The notes under the pieces are model-generated. The model was not told the origin of the DNA, did not search any database, and saw only the letters and a list, made by a program, of their open reading frames with translations. The translations under genes and the position numbers were made by a program. Shown here one piece after another: positions 16,871 through 26,317 of a stretch of 64,000 bases of DNA (within the stretch, counting starts at the first letter, position 1; each line of letters starts with the position of its first letter). The stretch is from Clostridium sp. OS1-26 (lineage in GTDB: Bacteria > Bacillota > Clostridia > Clostridiales > Clostridiaceae): contig NZ_CP133264.1 in NCBI RefSeq assembly GCF_030915445.1, forward strand, positions 1,302,001 to 1,366,000, in the 5' to 3' direction.

Positions 16871-17184
16871 TAAAAATTATGCGACATAAGTTCTCTTCGT
16901 AGGGTTAAAAGGCCGAAAATTGACTTACACCCCGGACTATGTTTCCAAGCTTCAGTTCGTTAAAAACTTTTAGTCAGTCTAAAGCTTGTGTTTTAGACGA
17001 CCTAAGAACTTAGATAAACTCGCTACGCTCAAACAGTATCTAAGGTTCTAAGGTTGTCTTAAAACACTTCACTAAGACTGACACAAAATTTTTAAATCTA
17101 CCCTCAGCTTTGGAAACATAGCCCTTTGTGTAAGTCAATTTTCTAGTTTGTAGCCCTATAAAAAGCTATGTCGCATAATTTTTA
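16871..17184. repeat. Large palindromic mobile-like element, long copy
   Basis: The 314-bp unit is bounded by a perfect 18-bp inverted repeat, TAAAAATTATGCGACATA and its complement. A second pair, AAAATTGACTTACAC/GTGTAAGTCAATTTT, lies inside. A further internal palindrome has the loop CTCGCTACGCTC. It is related in reverse orientation to the element at 10591-10772. It has no coding capacity. It occupies the gap between two convergent genes and could fold as one long hairpin. Confidence 0.75.
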
Positions 17185-17210
17185 TTTCACAAATCATATT
17201 ACTACAGTTA

Positions 17211-17951
17211 TTAAACAACGGCTCTCTTATCTTTGTTGTCACTTAAAGTAATTATTCCATCATTATACTCTGGAACTATATTGATTATATCTTTTTGACA
17301 GCAGTAGTCTAAATCTTCCTCTAGGTTTAGTTCTTTAATTCTTTTATAGTGACTGGCATATTTTATAAAACTTATTATGTTTTGATTTTCTTTATATATA
17401 TAATAAGCAGTTTTAGATATATCAGTAAGTTCAATATCCGGCCTCACTCTTACCAAACAATCAATAATATATCCAGCACATATAAAATCATCCATGGAAA
17501 ACTGACCTAAAGTACCTGCATTTACTATAACTACATCATTATCTAAGCTAATTAGCTTTTCTGCTACAGCCTTAGCATTTATTAGCGCACCTATTAATAT
17601 ATTCTTAGCTCCTAAGCTACCTTGTATAGCTCTTGTACCGTTGCTGGTAGTTATAACTAATGTTTTACCTTCTACAATGCTTTTTCTATATTCAAGAGGA
17701 GAGTTAGCACAATCAAAACCTTCTATTTTTAATGCTTTTCTTTCTCCACCAAGAATATATTTTTTTCTATCCTTATTTGCTATTTCCAATGCTTCTTCTA
17801 TTGTTAATACTGGCACCACAGCCTTACAGCCATTATTCATTGCTGTAGTTATGACAGATGTAGCTCTAAGCATATCTATAACTACTATAGACTTTTTTAA
17901 AATTTTTTCTTGTTTTATATCATCTGCTGAAATTATTAAATCTACTTGCAT
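17211..17951 (-). CDS. comB: 2-phosphosulfolactate phosphatase family protein
   Basis: The 246-residue protein matches the ComB fold. It has [19 protein letters not shown] near the N-terminus, [21 protein letters not shown], and TTSNGTRAI in the middle; these are the conserved metal and phosphate-binding segments of the family. In methanogens ComB makes sulfolactate for coenzyme M. In clostridia the physiological role is unknown, since no other coenzyme M genes are visible here. AAAGGAG precedes the start. It is downstream of, and possibly cotranscribed with, the lipoprotein and radical SAM genes. Confidence 0.82.
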   Translation of the reverse strand: MQVDLIISADDIKQEKILKKSIVVIDMLRATSVITTAMNNGCKAVVPVLTIEEALEIANKDRKKYILGGERKALKIEGFDCANSPLEYRKSIVEGKTLVITTSNGTRAIQGSLGAKNILIGALINAKAVAEKLISLDNDVVIVNAGTLGQFSMDDFICAGYIIDCLVRVRPDIELTDISKTAYYIYKENQNIISFIKYASHYKRIKELNLEEDLDYCCQKDIINIVPEYNDGIITLSDNKDKRAVV

Positions 17952-18055
17952 AAAAATCTCCTTTCATTATTTTCTCTAAATAAAATCTCATAAACAGGAT
18001 TCTTGGCTTTAGTCGGATAAAATACATTGCTTGTCCTTATTTTTTAATAAAAAAT

Positions 18056-18103
18056 AAAAGGGGAATTTTATTTGTGATATATTCCCTGGTATATTCCCCT
18101 TTT
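18056..18103 (-). terminator. Terminator overlapping the end of the radical SAM gene
   Basis: On the minus strand AAAAGGGGAAT and ATTCCCCTTTT form the stem, followed by ATTTTTTATT. The first arm lies inside the last codons of the gene that ends at 18068. Confidence 0.6.
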
Positions 18104-18988
18104 TTCCAGTTCTGAATCTATAGCGTTCAATATCTCCCACTTTTTCAAGCTCCACTGTGGGCCTATAAGTAAACTTCTAGGAGCATCTCCTGTTAGTCTA
18201 TGGATTACAATATTTTGCGGAATAATCGATATTGAAGAACATATTATATCAATATATTCTTCTTGGCTTAAAAATTTTAATTCTTCTCTATCATAAAATT
18301 CTACAAGAGGAGTATTTTTCATCAAATGCAGTAAGTGGAATTTAACTCCTTGCACATCTTGTTTTGCTACATAGTTTACTGTATTTAACATATCTGATTT
18401 TGTTTCTCCTGGTAATCCGAAGATAATATGGGTAACAACATCAATATTTCTCTTTCTAAGGTTTTCTATAGCCTTTTCAAAAGTACTTAAATTGTATCCT
18501 CTATTTATTTTTTTTGCTGTGTCTTCATTAGAGGTTTGTAATCCTAATTCAACCCACAGGTAAATTTTTTTACTAAACTCCTCTAAAAGGTTTAGTACAT
18601 CTTCTCCTAGGCAGTCAGGTCTTGTAGCTATTGCTAAAGCTAAAACACCTTCCTCATTTATAGCCTCTTCATATTTTTTTCTAAGAACATCTACATGTGC
18701 ATAAGTATTTGTATATGCTTGAAAATATGCTATATACTTTCCTTCCTTCCATTTTTTACTCATGACTTCCTTTATGGATTCAAACTGTTGTTTTATAGAA
18801 AATTGTCTATTACCTGCAAAATCTCCAGAACCTCTTTCACTGCAGAATACACATCCGCCTTTGCTTATAGTTCCATCTCTATTAGGGCAAGAAAAACCAG
18901 CATCTAGTGAAATTTTAAAAACTTTACATCCAAATTTTTGTCTTAAAAAATAATTTAAACTATAATATCTTTTGTCTCCCCACTTCAT
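18068..18988 (-). CDS. Radical SAM protein, YtqA/TIGR01212 family
   Basis: The 306-residue protein has the unusual wide-spaced cluster motif of this family, C34-x11-C46-x2-C49 (SCPNRDGTISKGGCVFC). This is followed by a TIM-barrel core including LGLQTSNEDTAKKINRGY and IFGLPGETKSDM. A [4Fe-4S] cluster and SAM chemistry can be expected; the substrate is not known to me. It is followed by comB in the same direction but separated by its own terminator. Confidence 0.88.
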   Translation of the reverse strand: MKWGDKRYYSLNYFLRQKFGCKVFKISLDAGFSCPNRDGTISKGGCVFCSERGSGDFAGNRQFSIKQQFESIKEVMSKKWKEGKYIAYFQAYTNTYAHVDVLRKKYEEAINEEGVLALAIATRPDCLGEDVLNLLEEFSKKIYLWVELGLQTSNEDTAKKINRGYNLSTFEKAIENLRKRNIDVVTHIIFGLPGETKSDMLNTVNYVAKQDVQGVKFHLLHLMKNTPLVEFYDREELKFLSQEEYIDIICSSISIIPQNIVIHRLTGDAPRSLLIGPQWSLKKWEILNAIDSELEKRGIYQGIYHK

Positions 18989-19025
18989 TGCTTCTCTCCA
19001 TAAGTAATTTTTTATTTAAATTATA

Positions 19026-20159
19026 TCACATTTTCTTTGGTTTAAAATCTCTAAGATTAATCTGCCATTTTCCTACAACATCCGAGGCAGATCTATCCCC
19101 CGATTTTTTAGGTACTACATCAAAGTTTAGAGTTTCTTTATCATAGGATGAAAATAAAACATCTACCTTATCCATTGGGAACTTTTCCTCAAATTTAAAT
19201 GGTATTAAATCTCCTCCATCTGATTTATAAATGCGTATACAGCGTCCTATACCAGGCTTTGTATATTGTGCAGTAACAAATTTTTCTGTTGGTGAAAAAG
19301 TTAAGAACTCCACCTTTGAATTCTTTAATAAATCTAAACTGGCTATATCTTTTCCTATAGGTTTTTCTTGGGCCTTTCCACCGCCTCCTTCCTTCTGTTT
19401 ACCTCCTCCAGTGTCTCCCGCTCCAGTATCCCCGCCTTCTCCTCCACCTTTATCTGAGGATTGTACTGCCATGGCTTCTTCTAATTTTATAACTGCAATA
19501 TAAGCATCCTTGTCAAAGGTACTTAATGCTAAGATATCTCCACTATAAGAAAAAGTTATAATTCCATATTGGCTTTTAGGGACTGTAATTTTATCTATAT
19601 TTGTTTTATCATCCTTTGGAAAAGCATAGTTTGGTATGCCACCAAAGTCTACTACAAGATTTGTATTTACATTATTCTTGTTTCTAAGCCTTATTTGATT
19701 ATTCTGTATAAAAGCTTCCTTTTGTGTTATGTTATTCGTTTCAGTTATCTTATAATCTGAGTCTTCTTTTTTTATTTTCAAAGTATATTCATCTAAAGAT
19801 GCAAAAGGTTTGGTCACATCTGATCTAGATACTCTCATTTTAAAAAGCCCAGATTTTCCTATTTCATTTGTTTCTGACAAATCATATCCCAATATTTTTA
19901 GGCTTCTATTTTCTTCACTAATTGAACTTTGTGAAAGCTCTTTCGAGTAAAATTTCTTACTGTTTTCGGCATCTTCTTTCATTAAATATTTCATATAAGT
20001 ATCAGCTACATTTGTAGCTGCTTTCATATCAAAGCTTTCAGTAGTACTTTTACTTTCTTCTTTTTTCTTAGAAGCACAGCTTACTAATATACTTTGAACA
20101 AACAATAGTGAAATTGAAATTATTAAACCTAATACCCACCTTTTGTTCGCCTTCCTCAT
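19026..20159 (-). CDS. Lipoprotein of unknown function with Gly-rich insert
   Basis: The 377-residue protein has a lipoprotein signal peptide with lipobox LVSC (Cys28), so it should be anchored outside the membrane. Residues 40-110 resemble a small NTF2-like or DUF4829-type domain (AATNVADTYMKYLMKEDAENSKKFYSKEL). A beta-rich region follows, interrupted at about residues 238-268 by a Gly/Glu/Lys-rich low-complexity linker (GGGEGGDTGAGDTGGGK). I do not recognise a specific family. It lies 37 bp upstream of the radical SAM gene, so they may be cotranscribed, but no functional link is obvious. Confidence 0.65.
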   Translation of the reverse strand: MRKANKRWVLGLIISISLLFVQSILVSCASKKKEESKSTTESFDMKAATNVADTYMKYLMKEDAENSKKFYSKELSQSSISEENRSLKILGYDLSETNEIGKSGLFKMRVSRSDVTKPFASLDEYTLKIKKEDSDYKITETNNITQKEAFIQNNQIRLRNKNNVNTNLVVDFGGIPNYAFPKDDKTNIDKITVPKSQYGIITFSYSGDILALSTFDKDAYIAVIKLEEAMAVQSSDKGGGEGGDTGAGDTGGGKQKEGGGGKAQEKPIGKDIASLDLLKNSKVEFLTFSPTEKFVTAQYTKPGIGRCIRIYKSDGGDLIPFKFEEKFPMDKVDVLFSSYDKETLNFDVVPKKSGDRSASDVVGKWQINLRDFKPKKM

Positions 20160-20420
20160 TTTACTCCCCTCCGTTTATGTAAAATTTCATGGAAACTCCT
20201 TTTCGATTCCTCAAAGGAGTGCTTGCTAAGTAAGCGACCATATCAAAATCAGAGATTTTGGTTCTCTACTTATGTTCTAGTTTTCCCTTAAAATAAAAAT
20301 TTAATTTATAAATCATTATTTTAATGTTATTAATATATATTTATATAGATATGTACATTTAAAGATGCCATAAGTAATTGTCTTATGTATTTTTAGATTT
20401 AAATGTTAGGAGGGATTGAA

Positions 20421-21467
20421 TTGAAAAAAAATCTATATTTAATTTTTCAAGTTGGTGCAGTTTTTATTGGAACCATAGTTGGAGCTGGACTTGCATCAGG
20501 CCAAGAAATAACTCAATTTTTTACAATATATGGATATAAAAGCTTTATAGGCATATTTATTTGCTTTTTTATTTATATATTGATGGGTTCAATAATTATT
20601 GATGTAAGTTTAAGGTACAAGCTCTCTTCCTATGATGGTCTTATTAAACTGGTAAGTCCCGGATTTTTAGGAAGAGCCACTAATTTTCTCACTACTATTT
20701 TTCTAATCAGTGGTGCTGCAATAATATTAGCTGGTAGCGGCTCACTAATCCACCAATACTTTGGTATATCTAAATGGTTTGGCATAATAATAATGTCTCT
20801 TACCGCAGCACTTGTGCTTTTTAGAGATACAAAAGGACTTATAGAAATAAACTCCTTTATCGTTCCTTCTCTTATTACTGTTATAGTAACTATATTCATA
20901 TTATACCTAGCTTTCTATAAGAATATAAATGCAGTACATTTAAAAAATATTCCGCATTATAAATCTAATTGGCTTTTTTCATCACTTATTTATGGTGGTT
21001 TTAACATATTGTGCTGCAGCGGCGTTCTTGCACCTCTAAGCACAGAAATTAAGAATAGGAAAATTCTTATTGCAGGCATATTCTTAGGTTCCTTAGGTTT
21101 GACTATATTATCCTTTATTATAAATCTTTTACTTCTTTTAAATATACCTTATATATTTAAATATGAAATTCCTTTGCTATACATAGCTAATAGATTTGGT
21201 ACTGCAATACAGATAATGCTATTAGTCATAATATGGCTTGAGATGTTTTCTACTGAGGTATCCAATATATATAGTGTAAGCAAAAACTTAGAAGAAGCTT
21301 TTGGTATTTCCTACAAAAAATTAGTTATATTAATTATTCTCATAGCAATTCCTATATCCCAAATAGGATTTGTAAATCTTATATCCGTTTTATACCCAGC
21401 TTTTGCTGTAGTAGGCTTTATTTTTATAATTCAGTGCCTAGTTTTTTATGTTAGGAAAAAAATATAA
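20421..21467 (+). CDS. YkvI-like membrane transporter
   Basis: The protein of about 348 residues has roughly ten hydrophobic segments and begins with FIGTIVGAGLASGQEITQFF, the conserved first helix of YkvI-type proteins. These are distant relatives of APC-superfamily carriers. The motif AGLASG in helix 1 is typical of unwound substrate-binding helices in LeuT-fold transporters. I prefer the TTG start at 20421 because AGGAGGG lies 7 nt before it; an ATG at 20403 precedes the ribosome site. The substrate is unknown. Confidence 0.8.
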   Translation: MKKNLYLIFQVGAVFIGTIVGAGLASGQEITQFFTIYGYKSFIGIFICFFIYILMGSIIIDVSLRYKLSSYDGLIKLVSPGFLGRATNFLTTIFLISGAAIILAGSGSLIHQYFGISKWFGIIIMSLTAALVLFRDTKGLIEINSFIVPSLITVIVTIFILYLAFYKNINAVHLKNIPHYKSNWLFSSLIYGGFNILCCSGVLAPLSTEIKNRKILIAGIFLGSLGLTILSFIINLLLLLNIPYIFKYEIPLLYIANRFGTAIQIMLLVIIWLEMFSTEVSNIYSVSKNLEEAFGISYKKLVILIILIAIPISQIGFVNLISVLYPAFAVVGFIFIIQCLVFYVRKKI

Positions 21468-21540
21468 TCTATACAGATATTTATATATAGCTGTATAATT
21501 ATTTGAGTTAATATTTTTACTTTAGATAGAGGTGTTAATA

Positions 21541-22440
21541 ATGTCTGACTTACTTAAAAGCTGTAGATTATGCCCAAGAAATTGTAATGTAAATAGATTA
21601 GATGGTAACCTAGGTTTTTGCAATTCAAATGCTACTGTTAAAGTTGCATTAGTATCCCTTCATTATTGGGAAGAACCCTGTATATCTGGCAAAAATGGTT
21701 CTGGCACTATATTTTTTTCAAATTGTAATTTAAAATGTGTATTCTGTCAAAATCACAGGATAAGTGCAGAGGGAATAGGAAAAAAAATCTCCGTTGAAAG
21801 ATTAAGCGAAATCTTTTTAGAGCAGCAACAAAAAGGAGTTCATAATATAAACTTAGTTACTCCAACGCATTATGTTCCTCAGATTATAAAGGCACTGGAC
21901 TTAGCAAAATCTAATGGGCTCAATATACCAATTTTATTTAATACCAATGGCTATGAAAATATTGAAACTATAAAAGCCTTAAATGGATATATAGACGTAT
22001 ATCTTCCTGATTTAAAATATTTTGATAACAAATATTCTACTAAATACTCTAATGCACCAGATTATTTTAAGAAAGCTTCAGAAGCTATAAAAGAAATGTT
22101 CCTTCAAGTTGGAGAACCAAAGTTTGATAACAATGGATTAATACAAAAAGGATTAATTATACGACATATGATGCTACCTGGGTTATTGTTCGATTCTAAA
22201 AAAATCATAGATTACATATATAAAACCTATGGCCACTCGGTTTATATAAGTATAATGAATCAGTATACTCCTATGCATGATGTTAAATTATTTCCTGAAA
22301 TTAATAGGCCTCTTAATCCTAAACATTATGACAGCCTTATAGATTATTGCTTATATTTAGGAGTAAAAAATGCTTTTGTTCAAGATAATGGCACTTCATC
22401 AGAAAGCTTCGTACCAGAATTTGATTTAAGAGGAGTATAA
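21541..22440 (+). CDS. PflA-like radical SAM protein
   Basis: The 299-residue protein has an N-terminal cysteine-rich segment (CRLCPRNC) and the radical SAM cluster motif CNLKCVFC (Cys62, Cys66, Cys69). GTIFFSNC before it and TPTHYVPQI after it are typical of the PflA-like group COG1313. It probably binds two iron-sulfur clusters. No glycyl-radical enzyme lies nearby, so its target is unknown. The start at 21541 has AGAGGTG upstream. A very strong terminator follows directly. Confidence 0.85.
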   Translation: MSDLLKSCRLCPRNCNVNRLDGNLGFCNSNATVKVALVSLHYWEEPCISGKNGSGTIFFSNCNLKCVFCQNHRISAEGIGKKISVERLSEIFLEQQQKGVHNINLVTPTHYVPQIIKALDLAKSNGLNIPILFNTNGYENIETIKALNGYIDVYLPDLKYFDNKYSTKYSNAPDYFKKASEAIKEMFLQVGEPKFDNNGLIQKGLIIRHMMLPGLLFDSKKIIDYIYKTYGHSVYISIMNQYTPMHDVKLFPEINRPLNPKHYDSLIDYCLYLGVKNAFVQDNGTSSESFVPEFDLRGV

Positions 22441-22483
22441 AAACTAGCAGGAAGCTATTAGATAGCTTCCTGCTAGTTTTTAT
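22441..22483. terminator. Bidirectional terminator
   Basis: AAACTAGCAGGAAGCTAT and ATAGCTTCCTGCTAGTTT form a perfect 18-bp stem around a 3-nt loop, between two convergent genes. Confidence 0.9.
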
Positions 22484-22552
22484 TTATTTCAAATTATTTG
22501 TATTTATTATTTTCAGCTTTATCCCTTAATCAAGCTAGCCTCTATATAAACA

Positions 22553-24352
22553 TTATATTTTATACTTACCTAGCTCTGTTTTAAATGTTTCAGCTATATT
22601 TTTGAAATCATGAATATTTACTATGAGCTTTCTAATCTCGTTAGTGTAATTTGAAACACTTGCGCTTACTTCTTCAGAGGAAGCAGAATTTTCTTGGGCT
22701 ATAGCAGCAAGAGATTCTATGTTATCATAAATACTTGCAATAGAATCAGCCTCTTTGCTCAATTCGTTTATTGTTTGTATCATAGATGATGCTACAATCT
22801 GTACTGAGGTTGTCGCTTCATAGCTTATATCTCTCACACTCTCTAAACTTTTAGTTTCCTCTTGAAGAACGTAATACTGAGAGTCTATTTTTTCTACTAG
22901 TCCTCGTATCTCTTCTGCAAATTGAACTAAATTAGTATTTATCTCTTCCACTGCATTCTTTGATTGTTCTGCTAATTTCCGTACCTCTTCTGCAACTACA
23001 GCAAAACCTCTTCCTTGCTCTCCTGCACGAGCAGCTTCAATAGATGCATTTAATGCTAGTAAGTTTGTCTGCTCAGAAATGCCAGACACTATGGAAACAA
23101 TATGTGTAATATCCTTTGCTTTACCTTGGAGTTCAAGTCCCTTATCTTTAACCTGCTGAAACTTGTCCAAAGTATCAAGTATATTTTTGCTTGTGCTATT
23201 TACGTTCTCATAACTATTATTTATTTTTCCTAGAGCTTTTTCTAGTTCAGTTTTATTACTATTCTCACTTTCAACAATACTTTTAAGGTTTTGAATATTA
23301 TCGTTAAGTACCGAAACTGCTCTTTCAGTATTTTGAGCCTGATCTACTGCACAATTGGCTACCTGCTCAACTACATCAGATATTTCTGCAGATGTATAGT
23401 TCATAGAATCGGATATTGTATTTATATTACTTACAAATGTATTCATCTCGTCTGTAACACCTTTGAATCCTACAAAATCTGATTTAATGCTTTTTTTGTG
23501 ATTATTTAGTAGTTTATATATATCTTCAAAAAAATCTCCCGTTTCTATATCTCCATCTTCAATAAAGCTACTTTTAACAATTTTATTTAAATCATCTATT
23601 ATTATGGATTTAGGCCTCATAAGAGCAGATGCAGCTATCCATGAAGCTATTGCTGATATAACTGAAACTATTATTGCTTTAACTATATTATTAATTCCAA
23701 TAATAGGAATGGACGTAGCCAGGGAAAATATAAACGTAAATACTCCTACTTTTGCTCCTATATCCTTTAAAAATCCCAATGAAAGAAGCTTATTAAATCT
23801 ATATATTTTTTTATAATATATATCTTTCTCAAAAGTAAACTTAAATTTTACTGATTCATTGGTTTTCTCTAGTTCCTCTATTTTAAGTTTCTCATTAAAA
23901 AATCTAGAAGCTCCTTCAATCATTCCTGCAAGATAGTCAAACATACCTCTTTGAGATCTGTATTCAAAAATAGCTACTCTATCTGATATAGGGTTTATTG
24001 TTACTAATGGTGGTTTAGCTCCTGGGAATTTTTTCGTCATAACAACATGTATATCAAACAGTGACTTTAGAAATGAATACAAATTTTCCTGTTCGAAAAA
24101 TGCTGGAAAGTCATTATGAAATGCACTTATGTTATCTATTCCTATTTCTTTCCATAAACCTTTAGTGTCAACCTTATTATCTTTTGCTATTAAATCGATT
24201 GCTTCCTTAACTTTTGTATCTTCTATATTTTCTGCAGGTGAAAATATTTTACTTGCTCCCCAGCCTACAGATTCCATAGCCTTATCTACCGTGTCATTAC
24301 CATATAATTTTCTACAGGTTCTCATCCATGTAGCAACTATAGTCCCTTTCAT
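22553..24352 (-). CDS. Methyl-accepting chemotaxis protein with N-terminal H-NOX heme domain
   Basis: The 599-residue receptor starts with an H-NOX heme domain (residues about 1-185). The proximal heme ligand His102, Pro115 and the YxSxR heme-propionate motif (Tyr131, Ser133, Arg135) are all present. The distal pocket residues Trp9, Asn74 and Tyr140, which stabilise bound O2 in the Thermoanaerobacter protein, are also conserved at the same numbers. Two transmembrane segments follow (about 192-212 and 218-246). The cytoplasmic signalling hairpin then has the tip motif [24 protein letters not shown]. It should report O2 or NO to CheA. Heme synthesis genes are not in the window. Confidence 0.93.
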   Translation of the reverse strand: MKGTIVATWMRTCRKLYGNDTVDKAMESVGWGASKIFSPAENIEDTKVKEAIDLIAKDNKVDTKGLWKEIGIDNISAFHNDFPAFFEQENLYSFLKSLFDIHVVMTKKFPGAKPPLVTINPISDRVAIFEYRSQRGMFDYLAGMIEGASRFFNEKLKIEELEKTNESVKFKFTFEKDIYYKKIYRFNKLLSLGFLKDIGAKVGVFTFIFSLATSIPIIGINNIVKAIIVSVISAIASWIAASALMRPKSIIIDDLNKIVKSSFIEDGDIETGDFFEDIYKLLNNHKKSIKSDFVGFKGVTDEMNTFVSNINTISDSMNYTSAEISDVVEQVANCAVDQAQNTERAVSVLNDNIQNLKSIVESENSNKTELEKALGKINNSYENVNSTSKNILDTLDKFQQVKDKGLELQGKAKDITHIVSIVSGISEQTNLLALNASIEAARAGEQGRGFAVVAEEVRKLAEQSKNAVEEINTNLVQFAEEIRGLVEKIDSQYYVLQEETKSLESVRDISYEATTSVQIVASSMIQTINELSKEADSIASIYDNIESLAAIAQENSASSEEVSASVSNYTNEIRKLIVNIHDFKNIAETFKTELGKYKI

Positions 24353-24461
24353 ATGCTCCCTCCTAAATACTTACAAAATTTCACGAAAAACTACTACTTA
24401 TACAAATAGTTTATATTAAAATAAATTATACAACATTAGTATTATTTTGACAAAGGTATTT

Positions 24462-24525
24462 ATAATAGATTAATAAAAGTCCCTATTACCCAACTCGATA
24501 ATAGAGACTTTTATTAATCTATTAT
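24462..24525 (-). terminator. Long perfect palindrome after the XRE regulator
   Basis: ATAATAGATTAATAAAAGTC (24462-24481) and its exact complement (24506-24525) form a 20-bp stem, overlapping the regulator's last codon. On the minus strand the second arm ends in a T-rich tract, so it can terminate transcription. Confidence 0.7.
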
Positions 24526-25190
24526 AATTTTATCTCAAGTCTATCAAGCTTAGCTATAACCTTAATATCTTTTACTCCAACTGTTTCTGTTCTTAAGCTA
24601 CCTCTATTGCTTAAAAGCAATAACTTACTATTATCTAACTTCTTTATTTGCCTCACCGTTCTCTTGTTATCATATTCTATAAGGCATACTGCACTATTTT
24701 CTAATTCATGTGTGATATGAGCAAAAGCTAAATCTCCTTTTGATATCCTAAATCCTATCATGTCATCATCTTCAATTTCTAAATATAATACCTTATCCTG
24801 GGCATATCCATCAACCTTATTGTTTATTAATGGAAGCTGCTTAAAACTAATCGGTCTTTCCATATCATATGTATAGACAGGAACTTTTTTTAATACTGAG
24901 CTAAAGGCTTCATTCCACACATCCTTTACCTCTTCCTGTTTCTTTTTACTAGAAAACTTTTCAGTCTTTTCTTCTTTATATACTTGCTCTTCAAAAGACA
25001 TTGTAATATCATTAATATCTTTTCCTAATACCTTTGATATTCTATCAATTAAACTTTGGTTTATAACTTTTCTTCCTGATTCTATTTCACTAATAAAACT
25101 TTCAGATACACCTAACTTTTTAGCTAATTGTTTTTGACTCATACCAATACTAGTTCTTATATTTTTTACTTTTTCTCCAACTCTACTCAT
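24522..25190 (-). CDS. XRE-family regulator with S24-like C-terminal domain
   Basis: The 222-residue protein has a Cro/CI helix-turn-helix at residues about 8-60 (IGMSQKQLAKKLGVSESFISEIESGR). A charged linker follows, then a C-terminal domain with the pattern of LexA/CI-type S24 proteins (YLEIEDDDMIGFRISKGDLAFA). No clear Ser-Lys autocleavage dyad can be assigned, so the domain may serve for dimerisation or sensing. It lies 14 bp after the DUF3783 gene in the same direction and is probably cotranscribed. GGGGGAAAA precedes the ATG. Confidence 0.85.
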   Translation of the reverse strand: MSRVGEKVKNIRTSIGMSQKQLAKKLGVSESFISEIESGRKVINQSLIDRISKVLGKDINDITMSFEEQVYKEEKTEKFSSKKKQEEVKDVWNEAFSSVLKKVPVYTYDMERPISFKQLPLINNKVDGYAQDKVLYLEIEDDDMIGFRISKGDLAFAHITHELENSAVCLIEYDNKRTVRQIKKLDNSKLLLLSNRGSLRTETVGVKDIKVIAKLDRLEIKL

Positions 25191-25204
25191 TTTTCCCCCG
25201 ACTT

Positions 25205-25585
25205 TTACTTTCTGCGATTTTTAGCCCATTCTCTTTCTTCTATTAAGTGTTCCAATAAATTTTCAAAAGTCCACTCTATAGATGTTTCTGTAACTACAGC
25301 TAAAATAGGTTTGCTTATTAAGTTAACTCTTAAGTCTTTTATAACTTTCTCTAATTCCTCATCATTAAAGTTATTCAATAGTATAACCTTTTCTTGTGGA
25401 AGCCTACAATTATATATATTTAACTTTAGCCCATTCAGTATATCTTTTATCTTCATTTTCCCCATAGACTCTTCAATAACTTTGTAGTCAGGAAGATTAT
25501 TTTCTTTCATTAGGTCATGCATAATTTGTTTTTCTTCTTTATCAAAACCAAATATTAACATAGTTTTATCATTTTCCAACAGCAC
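25205..25585 (-). CDS. DUF3783 domain protein
   Basis: The 126-residue protein is soluble and alpha/beta. The segment KVILLNNFNDEELEKVIKDLR and the ending ELLEHLIEEREWAKNRR-type sequence are typical of DUF3783 proteins, which are widespread in clostridia and of unknown function. It precedes the XRE regulator by 14 bp in the same direction. This suggests a two-gene operon and perhaps a functional partnership, which is inference. Confidence 0.75.
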   Translation of the reverse strand: MLLENDKTMLIFGFDKEEKQIMHDLMKENNLPDYKVIEESMGKMKIKDILNGLKLNIYNCRLPQEKVILLNNFNDEELEKVIKDLRVNLISKPILAVVTETSIEWTFENLLEHLIEEREWAKNRRK

Positions 25586-25602
25586 TGCACTCCCTTCTTA
25601 GG

Positions 25603-25679
25603 CATATAAAAATAAATAACAAGTCAAAGATTATAGTATATTTTATGGTATACTGAGTTGTTATTTATTTGAATGCGCC
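25603..25679. repeat. AT-rich palindrome between cyclophilin and DUF3783 genes
   Basis: AAATAAATAACAA (25610-25622) pairs with TTGTTATTTATTT (25658-25670), and inner AGTATA/TATACT segments also pair. It may terminate the cyclophilin transcript and also contains the likely promoter of the DUF3783 operon. Confidence 0.45.
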
Positions 25680-25687
25680 TTAATTTA

Positions 25688-26203
25688 TTAAAGTTTTTCT
25701 GGTTCAGAATACTCTTTCTCAAAAGTATCTACTGTAACTTCTTCCATTACTTGTTCTTCATAAGGTCTATCTCTAAAATCTGTTTTAGAATTTACTATTT
25801 CTTCTGATACTTCCTCACCTTCTATTAACTTACCAAATGATGCATATTGTCCATCTAGATGTGGTGAGTCTTCTACCATAATAAAAAATTGACTTCCAGC
25901 AGAGTTAGGATTCATAGCTCTTGCCATAGATAAAACACCTTTAGCATGCTTAAGTTCATTTTTAAATCCATTGTTGCTAAATTCACCCTTTATCGAATAT
26001 CCTGGACCACCTGTTCCTACTCCTTCTGGACATCCTCCCTGAATCATAAAACCAGGAATTACCCTATGAAATGTTAACCCATTATAAAAACCTTTCTTTA
26101 TTAAGCTTATAAAATTATTAACTGTATTTGGAGCAATCTCTGGATATAATTCAGCCTTCATCACTTTTCCATTATTCATTTTAATCGTTACTATTGGATT
26201 CAT
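25688..26203 (-). CDS. Peptidyl-prolyl cis-trans isomerase, cyclophilin type
   Basis: The 171-residue cytoplasmic protein has the cyclophilin core. It shows FHRVIPGFMIQGG with the catalytic Arg, MARAMNPNSAGSQFFI, and a substrate-pocket segment around LDGQYASFGKLIEG. No signal peptide is present. It catalyses proline isomerisation in protein folding. GGGAGAATG lies 7 nt before the start. It is probably a single gene. Confidence 0.93.
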   Translation of the reverse strand: MNPIVTIKMNNGKVMKAELYPEIAPNTVNNFISLIKKGFYNGLTFHRVIPGFMIQGGCPEGVGTGGPGYSIKGEFSNNGFKNELKHAKGVLSMARAMNPNSAGSQFFIMVEDSPHLDGQYASFGKLIEGEEVSEEIVNSKTDFRDRPYEEQVMEEVTVDTFEKEYSEPEKL

Positions 26204-26317
26204 ATGTATTCATTCTCCCTTCACTTAACAAATCTTGATATAGTATATTTGAATTATACCATAACTTTTATTATTTACTATTTTCTACATATATAATCTA
26301 TATAATTAATTCAAAGA

